This document shows positions 17,723-25,699 of a stretch of DNA of 64,000 nucleotides, piece after piece. The notes under the pieces are model-generated. The model worked only from the letters and a program-made list of their open reading frames with translations, had not been told where the DNA came from and did not search any database. Each line of letters begins with the position of its first letter. Position 1 is the first letter of the stretch. The translations under genes were made by a program, and so were the position numbers. Origin of the DNA: Flavisolibacter ginsenosidimutans (lineage in GTDB: Bacteria > Bacteroidota > Bacteroidia > Chitinophagales > Chitinophagaceae); contig NZ_CP042433.1 in NCBI RefSeq assembly GCF_007970805.1, forward strand, positions 4,464,001 to 4,528,000, written 5' to 3'.

Positions 17723-18460
17723 TTATCGCCGCAACGCTTTTCGCGACGTGACAAGTTTTGTTTGGCCCCGCCTGCGATTTTTGTTTTCGTTGTGGATTTT
17801 TGCGTCTTCCCTCCGCCACAGCAAGGCAGCAAGCACCATCATCCACAGCATAAAGGCGCCGATGTTGATGCGCTCCCAAACACCTGTGAACGGCGTCGGT
17901 GCGTTCACGGAAATTTTTGGCGCGTCAATGCCGGTGAGCATTCCGAACACGGCGAAAACAACCAGCGTTGCGTAGCAGTAAACACGAAACCGTTTTCCCA
18001 ATGTCTTTGCGGCAAACCAAACGGCAAGAAACATGAGTGCAACGGTAAGGGCAGCAAGAACAAGGTGCATCGTGTCGCTGATGGTTGCGCCACCGGCTGC
18101 CAGGATTTCGCGGCGGTGCATGGGCGCAAGCGGCCAGAACAAACTCACGATGCCGTTTAACAGCAGAAGATTTCCCGCCTTGCGCAAATGCTTGTTTTCT
18201 GCGGCCGCAATGCGAACGGCCCAACCAAAGCAAAGGAAGAGCAAGGTATAAACAGAGCCGAGTATGACCCACACCGTTTTTGTTGGAGCGCCAACGGCCG
18301 ATAACTCGCTTACCGTTTGCGACGCAACGTTGTAACCGTTGTACAGCATCGGTACAAAAATGTTCAAAGCAGTGTACCAAACGGAAGCAAAAACACCGCA
18401 AAGAAGCAAGGCCTTTGTGCTGTTCCGCATTTCATTAATCGTCTGATTTTTTGTTTTCAT
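17723..18460 (-). CDS. DUF998-family integral membrane protein
   Basis: A 245-aa membrane protein with about six transmembrane segments. It matches the DUF998 pattern: the first helix is followed by NVASQTVSELSAVGAPTKTVW, then PMHRREILAAGG and DTMHLVLAALTV in the loops. I start at the ATG at 18460 (MKTKNQTINEM) instead of the upstream alternative, since the extra 14 residues are not part of a helix. Family function is unknown. The C-terminal tail is rich in Lys/Arg. It is probably the first gene of a unit with the 45-aa protein. Confidence 0.8.
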   Translation of the reverse strand: MKTKNQTINEMRNSTKALLLCGVFASVWYTALNIFVPMLYNGYNVASQTVSELSAVGAPTKTVWVILGSVYTLLFLCFGWAVRIAAAENKHLRKAGNLLLLNGIVSLFWPLAPMHRREILAAGGATISDTMHLVLAALTVALMFLAVWFAAKTLGKRFRVYCYATLVVFAVFGMLTGIDAPKISVNAPTPFTGVWERINIGAFMLWMMVLAALLWRREDAKIHNENKNRRRGQTKLVTSRKALRR

Positions 18461-18605
18461 TTTGCTTTCTTTTAAGATGAAGAATGAAAACCTCTGCTGC
18501 AAGGTTTTTTGCCTTATCGAACGACAATTTTATCCGGTAATTTTTTCGGAAAAAATTGCGTCAGTTCATTTCCTTCAAACACCTTGGTGCTATAAATAAT
18601 AACTT

Positions 18606-19466
18606 TCATAACAAGACGGTGGTGGATGGTGAAGAAACGGAAGTGCGGCCGGTTTCAGTTGAAGGCAAAAGGTTTTTCAACGCCGCTACCACATCATTGT
18701 ACTGGCGTTGCTTGTCGGCGACGATGTGTGCATGCAGCGACTGTAGAACGGTGATTTCTTCTGCGTTGGTTTCCAGCAGCGAATACGGCGGTTCAAAAAA
18801 GCTCACCGCAACAATGTTGTCCATAAAATCACCAATTATGGCGGAAAGGTTGTCGCAGGTTCTTTTGTTTAAAAGCGGCGGCTGAAATTCTGTCTTCAGC
18901 CCGTCTTTAATCCAGGGCCACACGTACAAAAAGCGTTTTAAAATCTTGCGCACTTCGTGCAGGTCTTCGTTGCGAAGAACGGGTTGTTTCAGCAAGGTAA
19001 GGAGTGCCGTAAAGTTGTTGATGATGAAGTTTTTTATCCTTGCCCTTTTCAACTTCTTCGGCGCCGCTTTGGTTAATTTGTTCGAATGCTTTTTTACGTC
19101 GAGATGCAAGGCTTCTTCGCGTGCCGACGCCTTTTCTTCTCTTTCTTTCTGTTGCAACGATTGCAGGTAATACAGCGGCGGTGATAGCTGAAGTTGCTTG
19201 CACAATGTTTCTATCCGCTGGTTGTGCAATTGCAGGTTTCGAACGTTGCCAACGGTGTGATAAAAATGCCGAAGCGGCTGTTTAATTTTTAAATCGCCTG
19301 CCGGTTTATCGCCGTTGAGCAGCCACAAAAACGAATTGAGTTTTTTTATGCGCAACCTGAAGTCGTGTATTTTTTCCAATTCAAAATCTTCCAGCACGTT
19401 GCCGTACAGCGGCTGTAATTTTTCGAAATGTTTCTTTACGCGTTTCTTCACTTCAGAAGATTTCAT
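18606..19466 (-). CDS. CHAD domain protein (polyphosphate-associated family)
   Basis: A 286-aa mostly helical protein whose N-terminal half (residues about 1-100) carries VHDFRLRIKKL-like and HTVGNVRNLQLHNQR segments typical of CHAD, the conserved histidine alpha-helical domain. The second half has HEVRKILKRFLYVWPW, again CHAD-like. CHAD proteins bind polyphosphate granules or phosphorylated targets. Its start codon overlaps the end of PEP synthase by 14 bp, so the two are translationally coupled. It is the last gene of the 23968-18606 unit. Confidence 0.85.
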   Translation of the reverse strand: MKSSEVKKRVKKHFEKLQPLYGNVLEDFELEKIHDFRLRIKKLNSFLWLLNGDKPAGDLKIKQPLRHFYHTVGNVRNLQLHNQRIETLCKQLQLSPPLYYLQSLQQKEREEKASAREEALHLDVKKHSNKLTKAAPKKLKRARIKNFIINNFTALLTLLKQPVLRNEDLHEVRKILKRFLYVWPWIKDGLKTEFQPPLLNKRTCDNLSAIIGDFMDNIVAVSFFEPPYSLLETNAEEITVLQSLHAHIVADKQRQYNDVVAALKNLLPSTETGRTSVSSPSTTVLL

Positions 19467-21885
19467 ACGCTTCGTTTAACGGCGATTTGCTTGCGGCCGC
19501 AACTTTATCCTGCGCGGCTTCTGCGTCGCAAATATTTTTTATGCCTTTCAGCAAGGCATCGGGATTAAACGAAATGCTGCCGATGCCTTTTTGCACGAGA
19601 AATTTTGCGAAGGATGGATCATCGCTTGGCGCTTGCCCGCACAGGCCAATTTTGACGCGGGCCTTCACAGCTTTTTCTATCATCATGCCAATCATCAATT
19701 GTGCCGCTTCGTCCTTTTCGCTGAAAAGATGTTGCAGCAAACCGGAGTCGCGGTCAATGCCAAGCGTAAGCTGCGTTAAGTCGTTTGAGCCAATGGAAAA
19801 GCCGTCGAAGAGCTCGGCAAATTTTCCGGCCAGCAAAACGTTGCTTGGTATTTCGGCCATCATGTAAATCGCTAAGCTTTTATCCGTTGTTCTGTCCAAA
19901 CCGTTTTGGGCCATGACCTCAATTACTTTCTTTCCTTCGTTCACCGTGCGGCAAAACGGTATCATTAATTTCACATTGCTTAATCCCATGTCCCCGCGAA
20001 CTTTTTTTACGGCTTCGCACTCCAGTGCAAAACCTTCTTTGTACAAGTCGCTGTAGTATCGCGAAGCGCCGCGAAAGCCGATCATCGGGTTTTCTTCGGC
20101 CGGCTCAAAAGCGGCTCCGCCAATAAGGTTGGCATACTCGTTTGTTTTAAAATCGCTCATGCGCACAATCACATCTTTCGGATAAAACGCCGCCGCAATG
20201 GTGGCGATGCCCTGCGATAACTTGTCAACAAAATATTTCTTTTTGTCTTTGTAATGATGCGTAAGGGCTTCAATTTGCACTTTGGCTTTTTCGTCCGTGA
20301 GAGTGGCAAATTTTGCCAACGCCATTGGATGCACTTTCACAAAATGATTGATGATAAATTCAAGCCGCATCAGGCCTACGCCGTCGTTTGGATAAAACGA
20401 AAGTTTAAAGGCTTTGTCGGGATCGGCGGCAATCAGCATTGCTTTGGTGCGCTGCGGCATCTTCACGGAAGAAAAGTCCACTTCTTCCAATTCAAAAGGC
20501 AGCGCTCCTTCGTACACGTAACCGGCCTTGCCTTCGCAACAGGAAACCGTTATGACATCACCGGGCCTGATTTTTTGCGTGGCGTTTTCGCAGCCCACAA
20601 TCGCAGGCACGCCCAACTCTCTCGCCACAATGGAAGCGTGACTGGTGCGGCCGCCTTTGTCGGTAACAATGGCGGCAACGTTTTTAAGCAGCGGGTCCCA
20701 ATCGGGACTGATCATTTCCGTAACAACGATTTCCCCATCTTTCAAACCGGCTGCTTCCGAAGGAGAATGCAATACCCGGGCTTTGCCGACGGCGACTTTG
20801 TTGCCAACGGCCTGACCCTTGGCCAGCAGGTTGCCTTTCTTTGTTAGCTGGTATTCGCTTGCAAGGGTTGTGGTCTTTGCCGACTGCACCGTTTCGGGAC
20901 GTGCCTGCAGAATAAAAATCTTTTCGCTGACGCCGTCCTTTGCCCACTCAATGTCCATCGGTTTGCCGTAGTGGTCTTCGATGGAGAGACACCATTCAGC
21001 CACCTGCCTGATTTCTTCGTCGGTCAACACAAACTGTTCTTGCAGGTGTTTGGGTGTAGGAATGTTTTTTACGGGAGAAGAAGAGGCTTCATCTGCATAA
21101 ATCATCATCAGCTCTTTGTCGCCCAACCGCTTTTGCAGAATGGCGTTTTTGCCCTGCCGTAGTGTTGGTTTGAAGACGAGGAATTCGTCTGGGGTTACTG
21201 TTCCCTGCACCATGTTTTCGCCCAAGCCCCACACGCCGCTAAGATGAATGACGTTGCGAAAGCCGCTTTCCGGTTCGAGGGTAAAGGCGACGCCGGAACA
21301 GCTTTTATCGGCCCGAACCATCAACTGAACGCCGACGGACAGCGCCACTTTTTCGTGCGCAAATCCGTTGTCTTCGCGGTACTTGATGGCGCGGTCGGTA
21401 TAAAGCGAGGCAAAGCATTTTTGCACAGCGTGTAATAATTCTGCTTCGGTATTGATGTTGAGATAAGACTCGTGCTGCCCGGCAAAACTGGCCTGTGGTA
21501 AATCTTCGGCAGTGGCGCTGCTGCGTACGGCAAAGCCTGCGTGTTCGTCTTCGCAAAGCTCACGAAACTGAAACAGGACGGCATCGCTGACAACAAGGGG
21601 CAAACTTGCCTGCATCATCAAAGCCCTTGCTTTTGCGCCGGTTTCTTTGAGATTAGAAAATTTTTTTCGGTCCAGTTCGTCCATCAATTTTTGAAGCGGC
21701 AGGCGCAAGGCGTTTTCATCGAGGAAGAGCCAGAAGGCCGCGGCGGTGGTGGCAAAACCGTCGGGCACGGGAACGCCTTTTTCGTGCAGTTTGCTGAACA
21801 TTTCACCCAGCGATGCGTTCTTGCCGCCTACCTCGGGTAAATCGGCCAGCGATATTTCGCTAAACTTTTTTACAAGCTTTGTCAT
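19453..21885 (-). CDS. ppsA: phosphoenolpyruvate synthase
   Basis: An 810-aa enzyme (E. coli PpsA is 792 aa) that makes PEP from pyruvate, ATP and water, releasing AMP and phosphate. Domains in order are the ATP-grasp nucleotide-binding domain from residue 1 (VGGKNASLGEM near 20; FAVRSSATAEDLPQASFAGQ near 130), the phosphohistidine swivelling domain with the active His in GGRTSHASIVARELG near residue 417, and the C-terminal PEP-utilising barrel with GLMRLEFI, IGSNDLTQLTLG and GLCGQ near residues 700-760. Its linkage with PfkB in one cluster points to control of glycolytic/gluconeogenic flux under starvation or low oxygen, an inference. It overlaps the CHAD gene. Confidence 0.95.
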   Translation of the reverse strand: MTKLVKKFSEISLADLPEVGGKNASLGEMFSKLHEKGVPVPDGFATTAAAFWLFLDENALRLPLQKLMDELDRKKFSNLKETGAKARALMMQASLPLVVSDAVLFQFRELCEDEHAGFAVRSSATAEDLPQASFAGQHESYLNINTEAELLHAVQKCFASLYTDRAIKYREDNGFAHEKVALSVGVQLMVRADKSCSGVAFTLEPESGFRNVIHLSGVWGLGENMVQGTVTPDEFLVFKPTLRQGKNAILQKRLGDKELMMIYADEASSSPVKNIPTPKHLQEQFVLTDEEIRQVAEWCLSIEDHYGKPMDIEWAKDGVSEKIFILQARPETVQSAKTTTLASEYQLTKKGNLLAKGQAVGNKVAVGKARVLHSPSEAAGLKDGEIVVTEMISPDWDPLLKNVAAIVTDKGGRTSHASIVARELGVPAIVGCENATQKIRPGDVITVSCCEGKAGYVYEGALPFELEEVDFSSVKMPQRTKAMLIAADPDKAFKLSFYPNDGVGLMRLEFIINHFVKVHPMALAKFATLTDEKAKVQIEALTHHYKDKKKYFVDKLSQGIATIAAAFYPKDVIVRMSDFKTNEYANLIGGAAFEPAEENPMIGFRGASRYYSDLYKEGFALECEAVKKVRGDMGLSNVKLMIPFCRTVNEGKKVIEVMAQNGLDRTTDKSLAIYMMAEIPSNVLLAGKFAELFDGFSIGSNDLTQLTLGIDRDSGLLQHLFSEKDEAAQLMIGMMIEKAVKARVKIGLCGQAPSDDPSFAKFLVQKGIGSISFNPDALLKGIKNICDAEAAQDKVAAASKSPLNEAYEIF

Positions 21886-21909
21886 AACGAATTTGTTTTG
21901 AAAACGTTT

Positions 21910-22281
21910 TTATTTATTGAGCCGCCAATCGTAAGCAAAGCGGCTTTGTTCTTCCAGTGTCAGTGCGTCGCTTTCTGCCGTTTGAACCCACTCGCCTTTT
22001 TTGCCCGTTCGAAAAATTTGTGCGTTGAGGCCGAAGTTTTGTTTCAACTCGTGTTCTACTCTGGCCACGGTGTGCCACGATTTAATTTCCAGGTTTCCGT
22101 TTTGGTGAGTCTTGCGAATGTCGGCCAGCAAAGACTTTTCATCCAGCAGAAACTTTGTTTCGGAGGGTTCAAAACGCTTGTGCGCTTTGGCGTAGAACGC
22201 AATCTTCAAATAAGGAAAACAGTCGTGAAAACGTTCCTGCACTTCCCCAATTTTCAGGTTGTCGTCAATCTGCAAAACCAT
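21910..22281 (-). CDS. 123-aa protein of unknown family, paralogue of the gene at 16946
   Basis: Begins MVLQIDDNLKIGEVQERFHD and ends FAYDWRLNK. It is paralogous to the 131-aa protein at 16946-17341 (see the shared blocks given there). It lies 3 bp after a USP gene (stop at 22285) and 24 bp before PEP synthase, a tight operon position. It is soluble with an alpha/beta composition. It may be an adaptor or regulator of the adjacent enzymes, but that is only guilt by association. Confidence 0.75.
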   Translation of the reverse strand: MVLQIDDNLKIGEVQERFHDCFPYLKIAFYAKAHKRFEPSETKFLLDEKSLLADIRKTHQNGNLEIKSWHTVARVEHELKQNFGLNAQIFRTGKKGEWVQTAESDALTLEEQSRFAYDWRLNK

Positions 22282-22284
22282 TGT

Positions 22285-23130
22285 TCAGGATTTATTGTGA
22301 GCAATAAAGAGCGGCAGCTTCAGGTGTTGTAAAAGATGATCGGCCATGCTGGGTTTGAACAACCTTGAAAAACGGCTTCGCTGGTAAGCACCCAACACAA
22401 CCAGCGAGGAATTTTTCTTGCGTTGTAGGTAGCCGATAATTACATCATCAGGATCGCCTTTTAAAATGACGGCATCGGCTGCGGGGAAATGTCCTCTTAC
22501 ATATTCACGAATGAGGCGTGCATCGGGCAACACGGCCGCTTCTCTTTGTTCCTTTACGCTGACGATTTCCGTGGGTAAGGATTTGAGGTCTTCAAAAAGA
22601 TAACTGAAAGTTCGCACCGCATGAACGGAAGAAGGCTCGCCGTCGTAAAGCAAAATGAGGCTATCGAATGCTTGATAGGTTGCGGGCACAACAACTACCG
22701 GGCATTGTACATCGTTGAGCAAGTCGCGCAAGAACCGCGTGGGCAAACCTTCCTCGTAACGGGTTAATGTTTCCGCCGAGCCAATGATCAACAAGTCGGC
22801 ATAGATTGACTCGTGCAAAAGTTCCTGCAGGGCTACGTTGCGGTCGCGGTGTATGGTGTGCGAAATGCCAGCAGCCGAACAAGCCTTTTTAAAACGATCA
22901 ATGCTTTCGTCGCGGACGTGTTTGTCTTTTTCATCCATTTCGTGCACGTAGGAGTCCATGTCCTCGCCGCTGTAATGCGCCAGCTCGTTCATGCCGTAGC
23001 TCCGGCGTGTGAAATCTTCGAGAAAGACGCCTACCAAATGAGCGTTTGCTTTTTGTGTGAGGTGTATGGCATACTGTAAAGTGCTCTCCGAAAAATCGAG
23101 GCCGTCAAAAGCGGCAATAAATTTTTTCAT
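22285..23130 (-). CDS. universal stress protein, tandem two-domain
   Basis: A 281-aa UspA-family protein. I start at the ATG at 23130 (MKKFIAAFDGLDFSES); the longer frame overlaps the upstream USP by about 95 bp with unrelated sequence. Domain 1 covers residues 1-145 and domain 2 begins near LILLYDGEPSSVHAVRTF. The C-terminal VVLGAYQRSRFSRLF is the usual ATP-binding-loop position of Usp folds. The preceding USP gene stops 10 bp upstream and the 123-aa gene follows within 3 bp, so all are in one operon. Confidence 0.9.
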   Translation of the reverse strand: MKKFIAAFDGLDFSESTLQYAIHLTQKANAHLVGVFLEDFTRRSYGMNELAHYSGEDMDSYVHEMDEKDKHVRDESIDRFKKACSAAGISHTIHRDRNVALQELLHESIYADLLIIGSAETLTRYEEGLPTRFLRDLLNDVQCPVVVVPATYQAFDSLILLYDGEPSSVHAVRTFSYLFEDLKSLPTEIVSVKEQREAAVLPDARLIREYVRGHFPAADAVILKGDPDDVIIGYLQRKKNSSLVVLGAYQRSRFSRLFKPSMADHLLQHLKLPLFIAHNKS

Positions 23131-23140
23131 AACCAAAGCG

Positions 23141-23968
23141 TTAATGGTGCGTGATAAAAATGGGTAGATCAACCGTGCGGATGAGACCTTCGGCCGCACT
23201 GTGTTTGAAGAAATTTGAGAGCAGGCTGCGGCCATAGGAACCCATCACTACCATCACACCGGTATGCATGAAGAAATGCGTGAGCAGTTCGTCCTTTGCC
23301 TGTCCTTTCAGAGACTCGAAAGTTACAACATCGTAATGCGCACGCATCCAGGCCATCAGGCGGCGGTGGTCTTCGCCCAATTCACTTTTGCCGCTACCGG
23401 AGACTTGCAGCAATACTGCTTTTTTGTTTTTGTAGGAGGGCATCAGATATGTGAACTGTTTGATGGCAAACGCGGCCGAGGCACTTCCGTCGTAACAAAA
23501 AGCAACCTGGTTTATCTCTTCTGGAGCATCGGGTGCAAGCAACACGGGACATTCTGCATTCGCCAAAATTTCCTTGGTAAAATGCGAAGGAATTTGTTCT
23601 TCGCCGTCGTAAAAATTCAGGTGCGGATCAACAATAAGCAGGTCGGCAAAGCGGCTTTCAAAAATCACTTCCTGAATCGGTTCGCCTTTGTCCACGTAGG
23701 TTTCGGTTTGCACTTTTTGCAAAGCACATTCCTGCACAAAAAGCTGCACCGCTTGTTCCGAGTCGGTCACTACCTCGGTTGCTGCTTCGTTTTCGCTGAT
23801 GCTACTGAAGTAGGATGCTTCATCCAATTGCGCGGCAGGCCTGTAAAAAAGGTTTTCAATAAACAAACCCGTGATTTTTGAACCCGTTTCTGCTGCCGTC
23901 TTGCAGGCAAAACTTATTGAAGCAAGGTTTGGCTTGTGTGCGTTTATAACGAGGAGGATCTTTTCCAT
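23141..23968 (-). CDS. universal stress protein, tandem two-domain (operon head)
   Basis: A 275-aa UspA-family protein, started at the ATG at 23968 (MEKILLVINAHKPN), since residues before it are not conserved. Two Usp domains are visible, the second near VAFCYDGSASAAFAIKQF, with VMVVMGSYGRSLLSNFFK close to the end. It heads the unit USP-USP-123 aa-ppsA-CHAD. The -7-like box TAGCTTTA lies at 23983-23990 and a Fnr-like dyad at 24037-24050, centred about 65 bp before the implied start. Confidence 0.9.
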   Translation of the reverse strand: MEKILLVINAHKPNLASISFACKTAAETGSKITGLFIENLFYRPAAQLDEASYFSSISENEAATEVVTDSEQAVQLFVQECALQKVQTETYVDKGEPIQEVIFESRFADLLIVDPHLNFYDGEEQIPSHFTKEILANAECPVLLAPDAPEEINQVAFCYDGSASAAFAIKQFTYLMPSYKNKKAVLLQVSGSGKSELGEDHRRLMAWMRAHYDVVTFESLKGQAKDELLTHFFMHTGVMVVMGSYGRSLLSNFFKHSAAEGLIRTVDLPIFITHH

Positions 23969-23982
23969 GACGAAAGTTTTAC

Positions 23983-23990
23983 TAAAGCTA
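23983..23990 (-). promoter_or_regulatory. candidate -7 box of the USP-ppsA-CHAD operon
   Basis: TAGCTTTA on the minus strand, one mismatch to TAnnTTTG. A dyad at 24037-24050 lies upstream. Confidence 0.4.
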
Positions 23991-24036
23991 TTGTGTTTGT
24001 TAGCCCCGAAACGATGAGGCGCATTAGCGTGTCCGC

Positions 24037-24050
24037 TGATTGTCGTCATT
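24037..24050. promoter_or_regulatory. Crp/Fnr-type operator dyad (site 4, imperfect)
   Basis: CTGAT-TGTC-GTCAT. Same TGAN-N4-NTCA spacing as site 1, and its centre lies the same 75 bp from the USP start codon as site 1 lies from its own USP gene. Confidence 0.4.
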
Positions 24051-24426
24051 CAGGCTTTCGTGCTGCAAATGTTTGCGCTGAAGCCGGTTGGCCGTTTTGT
24101 AAAGAAAGAAAGAGAGAGAGGAGATTTGAATTTAAAGTATCTGTGGCTGCGTTCGCACGGTTCAACACACACAATTTCTCAGGCCTTTCAATGCGACTGG
24201 TTTCTTTCGGTTGCCGTTATGCACATACCTGGTATAAATATCATGGTTTATCTCAGCGGACTACGCCTTGGATGTTGTTTGTTTACGATAATCCGCTGTT
24301 GGTTGACAGGAGACATTCTTGCTTGTTTTGAAGCCCTAACCTTGCAACAGAATTATTGAAATGCTTTTTCCCGAAACCCAAGCCGGTGATAGGCTCTGCA
24401 ATTACTAATAGATAAAACCACTCATT
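24051..24426. other. intergenic, no gene seen
   Basis: Lies between the divergent USP operon and the 18-aa reading frame. Two overlapping open frames on the plus strand (up to 131 codons) have no domain-like pattern, are rich in Cys/Trp and read across the operon promoter, so I leave them out. Confidence 0.5.
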
Positions 24427-24483
24427 ATGAAACAGATTATTCTTGCCATCATTGTCCTTGCTGTAACGCTGCCTTGTTGTTAA
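24427..24483 (+). CDS. 18-aa hydrophobic peptide (possible micropeptide)
   Basis: ATG at 24427, TAA at 24481. The peptide MKQIILAIIVLAVTLPCC is almost wholly a transmembrane segment or lipoprotein-like signal ending in two Cys. A strong hairpin-plus-T terminator follows 6 bp after the stop, so a very short mRNA seems to encode only this peptide. It could be a small hydrophobic toxin-like peptide, a leader, or the remnant of a lipoprotein gene cut down by deletion. There is no visible antisense RNA or partner. Confidence 0.35.
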   Translation: MKQIILAIIVLAVTLPCC

Positions 24484-24489
24484 CGATTT

Positions 24490-24518
24490 CGGCTCATGGT
24501 AAACGCATGAGCCGTTTT
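24490..24518 (+). terminator. rho-independent terminator after the 18-aa frame
   Basis: Perfect 8-bp stem CGGCTCAT / ATGAGCCG (24490-24497 and 24507-24514), 9-nt loop, followed by TTTT. Confidence 0.75.
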
Positions 24519-24660
24519 AAAAAGCTTGGCGGGACCGTATTGGGCGTCTACTGCTTTGAGGGTTGTTTGAATTTGTATACTTCAAAACCTTCGTGTCCGT
24601 TTGCATATTTAGGTGTCAACGACGATGAATTGCCTATTACGGCGACAATAAAAACAAAAG

Positions 24661-25323
24661 ATGAAAAAGAAAAACAAGGTTATAAAATTTGGTGACGACA
24701 TAGAGGGATATGCCCTCCCGGTTTTAAATGAGCGGGAAATAAGAGCATCGGCAGGAATTATGTTTTTGGTTTTGTTTCTCTCTCTGATGCTGATCCTGTT
24801 TAAGCAGGATTTCTTGTTGGTCAAGTACGTGATCGTTGTCTTTCTTACAGATTTTATCATTCGCGTCTTTATCAGTCCCAGGCTTTCTCCTGTCTTAATC
24901 ATCGGCCGGTTGATCGTCAGCCGGCAGGTTCCCGAATACGTCGGAGCGCCGCAGAAAAAATTTGCCTGGAAAATAGGCTTGGCTTTATCAGGCCTAATGT
25001 TCTTTCTTCTGGTCTTGTTAAATTCCTATAGCATCATAACTGGCGTAACCTGCCTGGCTTGTCTGGTCTTCTTGTTCTTTGAATCGGCGTTTGGCATTTG
25101 CCTGGGATGCCTGGTTTACGGTTTGTTTTATAAAGAGAAGGCTCGACATTGTGCGGGTGAAGTTTGCGGGACAAGGCAAAAACAAACTATTCAGAGGATA
25201 GCACCCGCACACGTTCTCATTGTTGTTGGTTTCGTTGTATATGTCATGCTTGCGGTTGTTCTTTTTAATGATCATTTTCGTATAGCCCCGAGAAACCTGA
25301 AGACAATCATCAACTCCCGATGA
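24661..25323 (+). CDS. DUF4395-family integral membrane protein
   Basis: A 220-aa protein with about five transmembrane segments. The pattern LNEREIRASAGIMFLVLF, DFIIRVFISPRLSP, PQKKFAWKIGLALSG and FESAFGICLGCLVYG follows the DUF4395 family closely, including the near-invariant FG-CLGC. The loop after the last of these contains HCAGEVC, an additional Cys pair. Function is unknown, although DUF4395 proteins often sit near thioredoxin-like or rhodanese genes. The start is the ATG at 24661; the upstream terminator separates it from the 18-aa frame. Confidence 0.82.
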   Translation: MKKKNKVIKFGDDIEGYALPVLNEREIRASAGIMFLVLFLSLMLILFKQDFLLVKYVIVVFLTDFIIRVFISPRLSPVLIIGRLIVSRQVPEYVGAPQKKFAWKIGLALSGLMFFLLVLLNSYSIITGVTCLACLVFLFFESAFGICLGCLVYGLFYKEKARHCAGEVCGTRQKQTIQRIAPAHVLIVVGFVVYVMLAVVLFNDHFRIAPRNLKTIINSR

Positions 25324-25639
25324 GTTATAACCAAGACAAAGGTTACTTCCGATGCTTAACAATCTTGCCGCACTGGCCTTTGTTACGCTGGTGCAATTGT
25401 GCGATTGGCGAACGGCATATAACGAAGGAATTAAAGAAATGCTTTGGACCGCTGGTGTTTTAGAAAAGAACAGTGCATTGCTATTTCCAATGATAATTCG
25501 GGTAGAAACAGGAGTTGTATCGTTGATCTTGCTGCAACTTGGGACGCCTCAGTATTTGTCCGGCAGCTAGGGTGTTGCAGCACGTTAAACAGTAGAATGG
25601 TACCATCATTCATGAAGCGTAAGCCTGTATTACCCGAAT
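25324..25639. other. intergenic, no supported gene
   Basis: A 72-codon plus-strand open frame (25352-25570) exists but has no family resemblance and an opposite-strand frame of similar length, so it is not called. The region ends in the bidirectional terminator at 25640. Confidence 0.5.
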
Positions 25640-25680
25640 AAAAAAGGAGGCTGTCTGGTGAGAGACAGCCTCCTTTTTTA
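25640..25680. terminator. strong bidirectional rho-independent terminator
   Basis: An 11-bp perfect GC-rich stem (25646-25656 with 25663-25673, loop GGTGAG) extended by six A on the left and six T on the right. It lies about 20 bp beyond the stop of the large T9SS adhesin gene, closing the seven-gene operon, and can stop plus-strand transcription too. Confidence 0.9.
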
Positions 25681-25699
25681 TGGCCCAACAGAAAATTTC

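Noticed and set aside
20254-20847. 197-codon plus-strand open frame opposite ppsA; similar long frames at 23264-23881 and 28524-29117.
   Set aside because: They are antisense to clear genes, show no domain pattern, and reflect codon bias of the real gene on the other strand.
24060-24359. 99-codon plus-strand frame upstream of the 18-aa peptide.
   Set aside because: No domain-like pattern; part of a region that includes the USP operon promoter.
25352-25570. 72-codon plus-strand frame after the DUF4395 gene.
   Set aside because: No family resemblance and an overlapping opposite-strand frame of comparable length.
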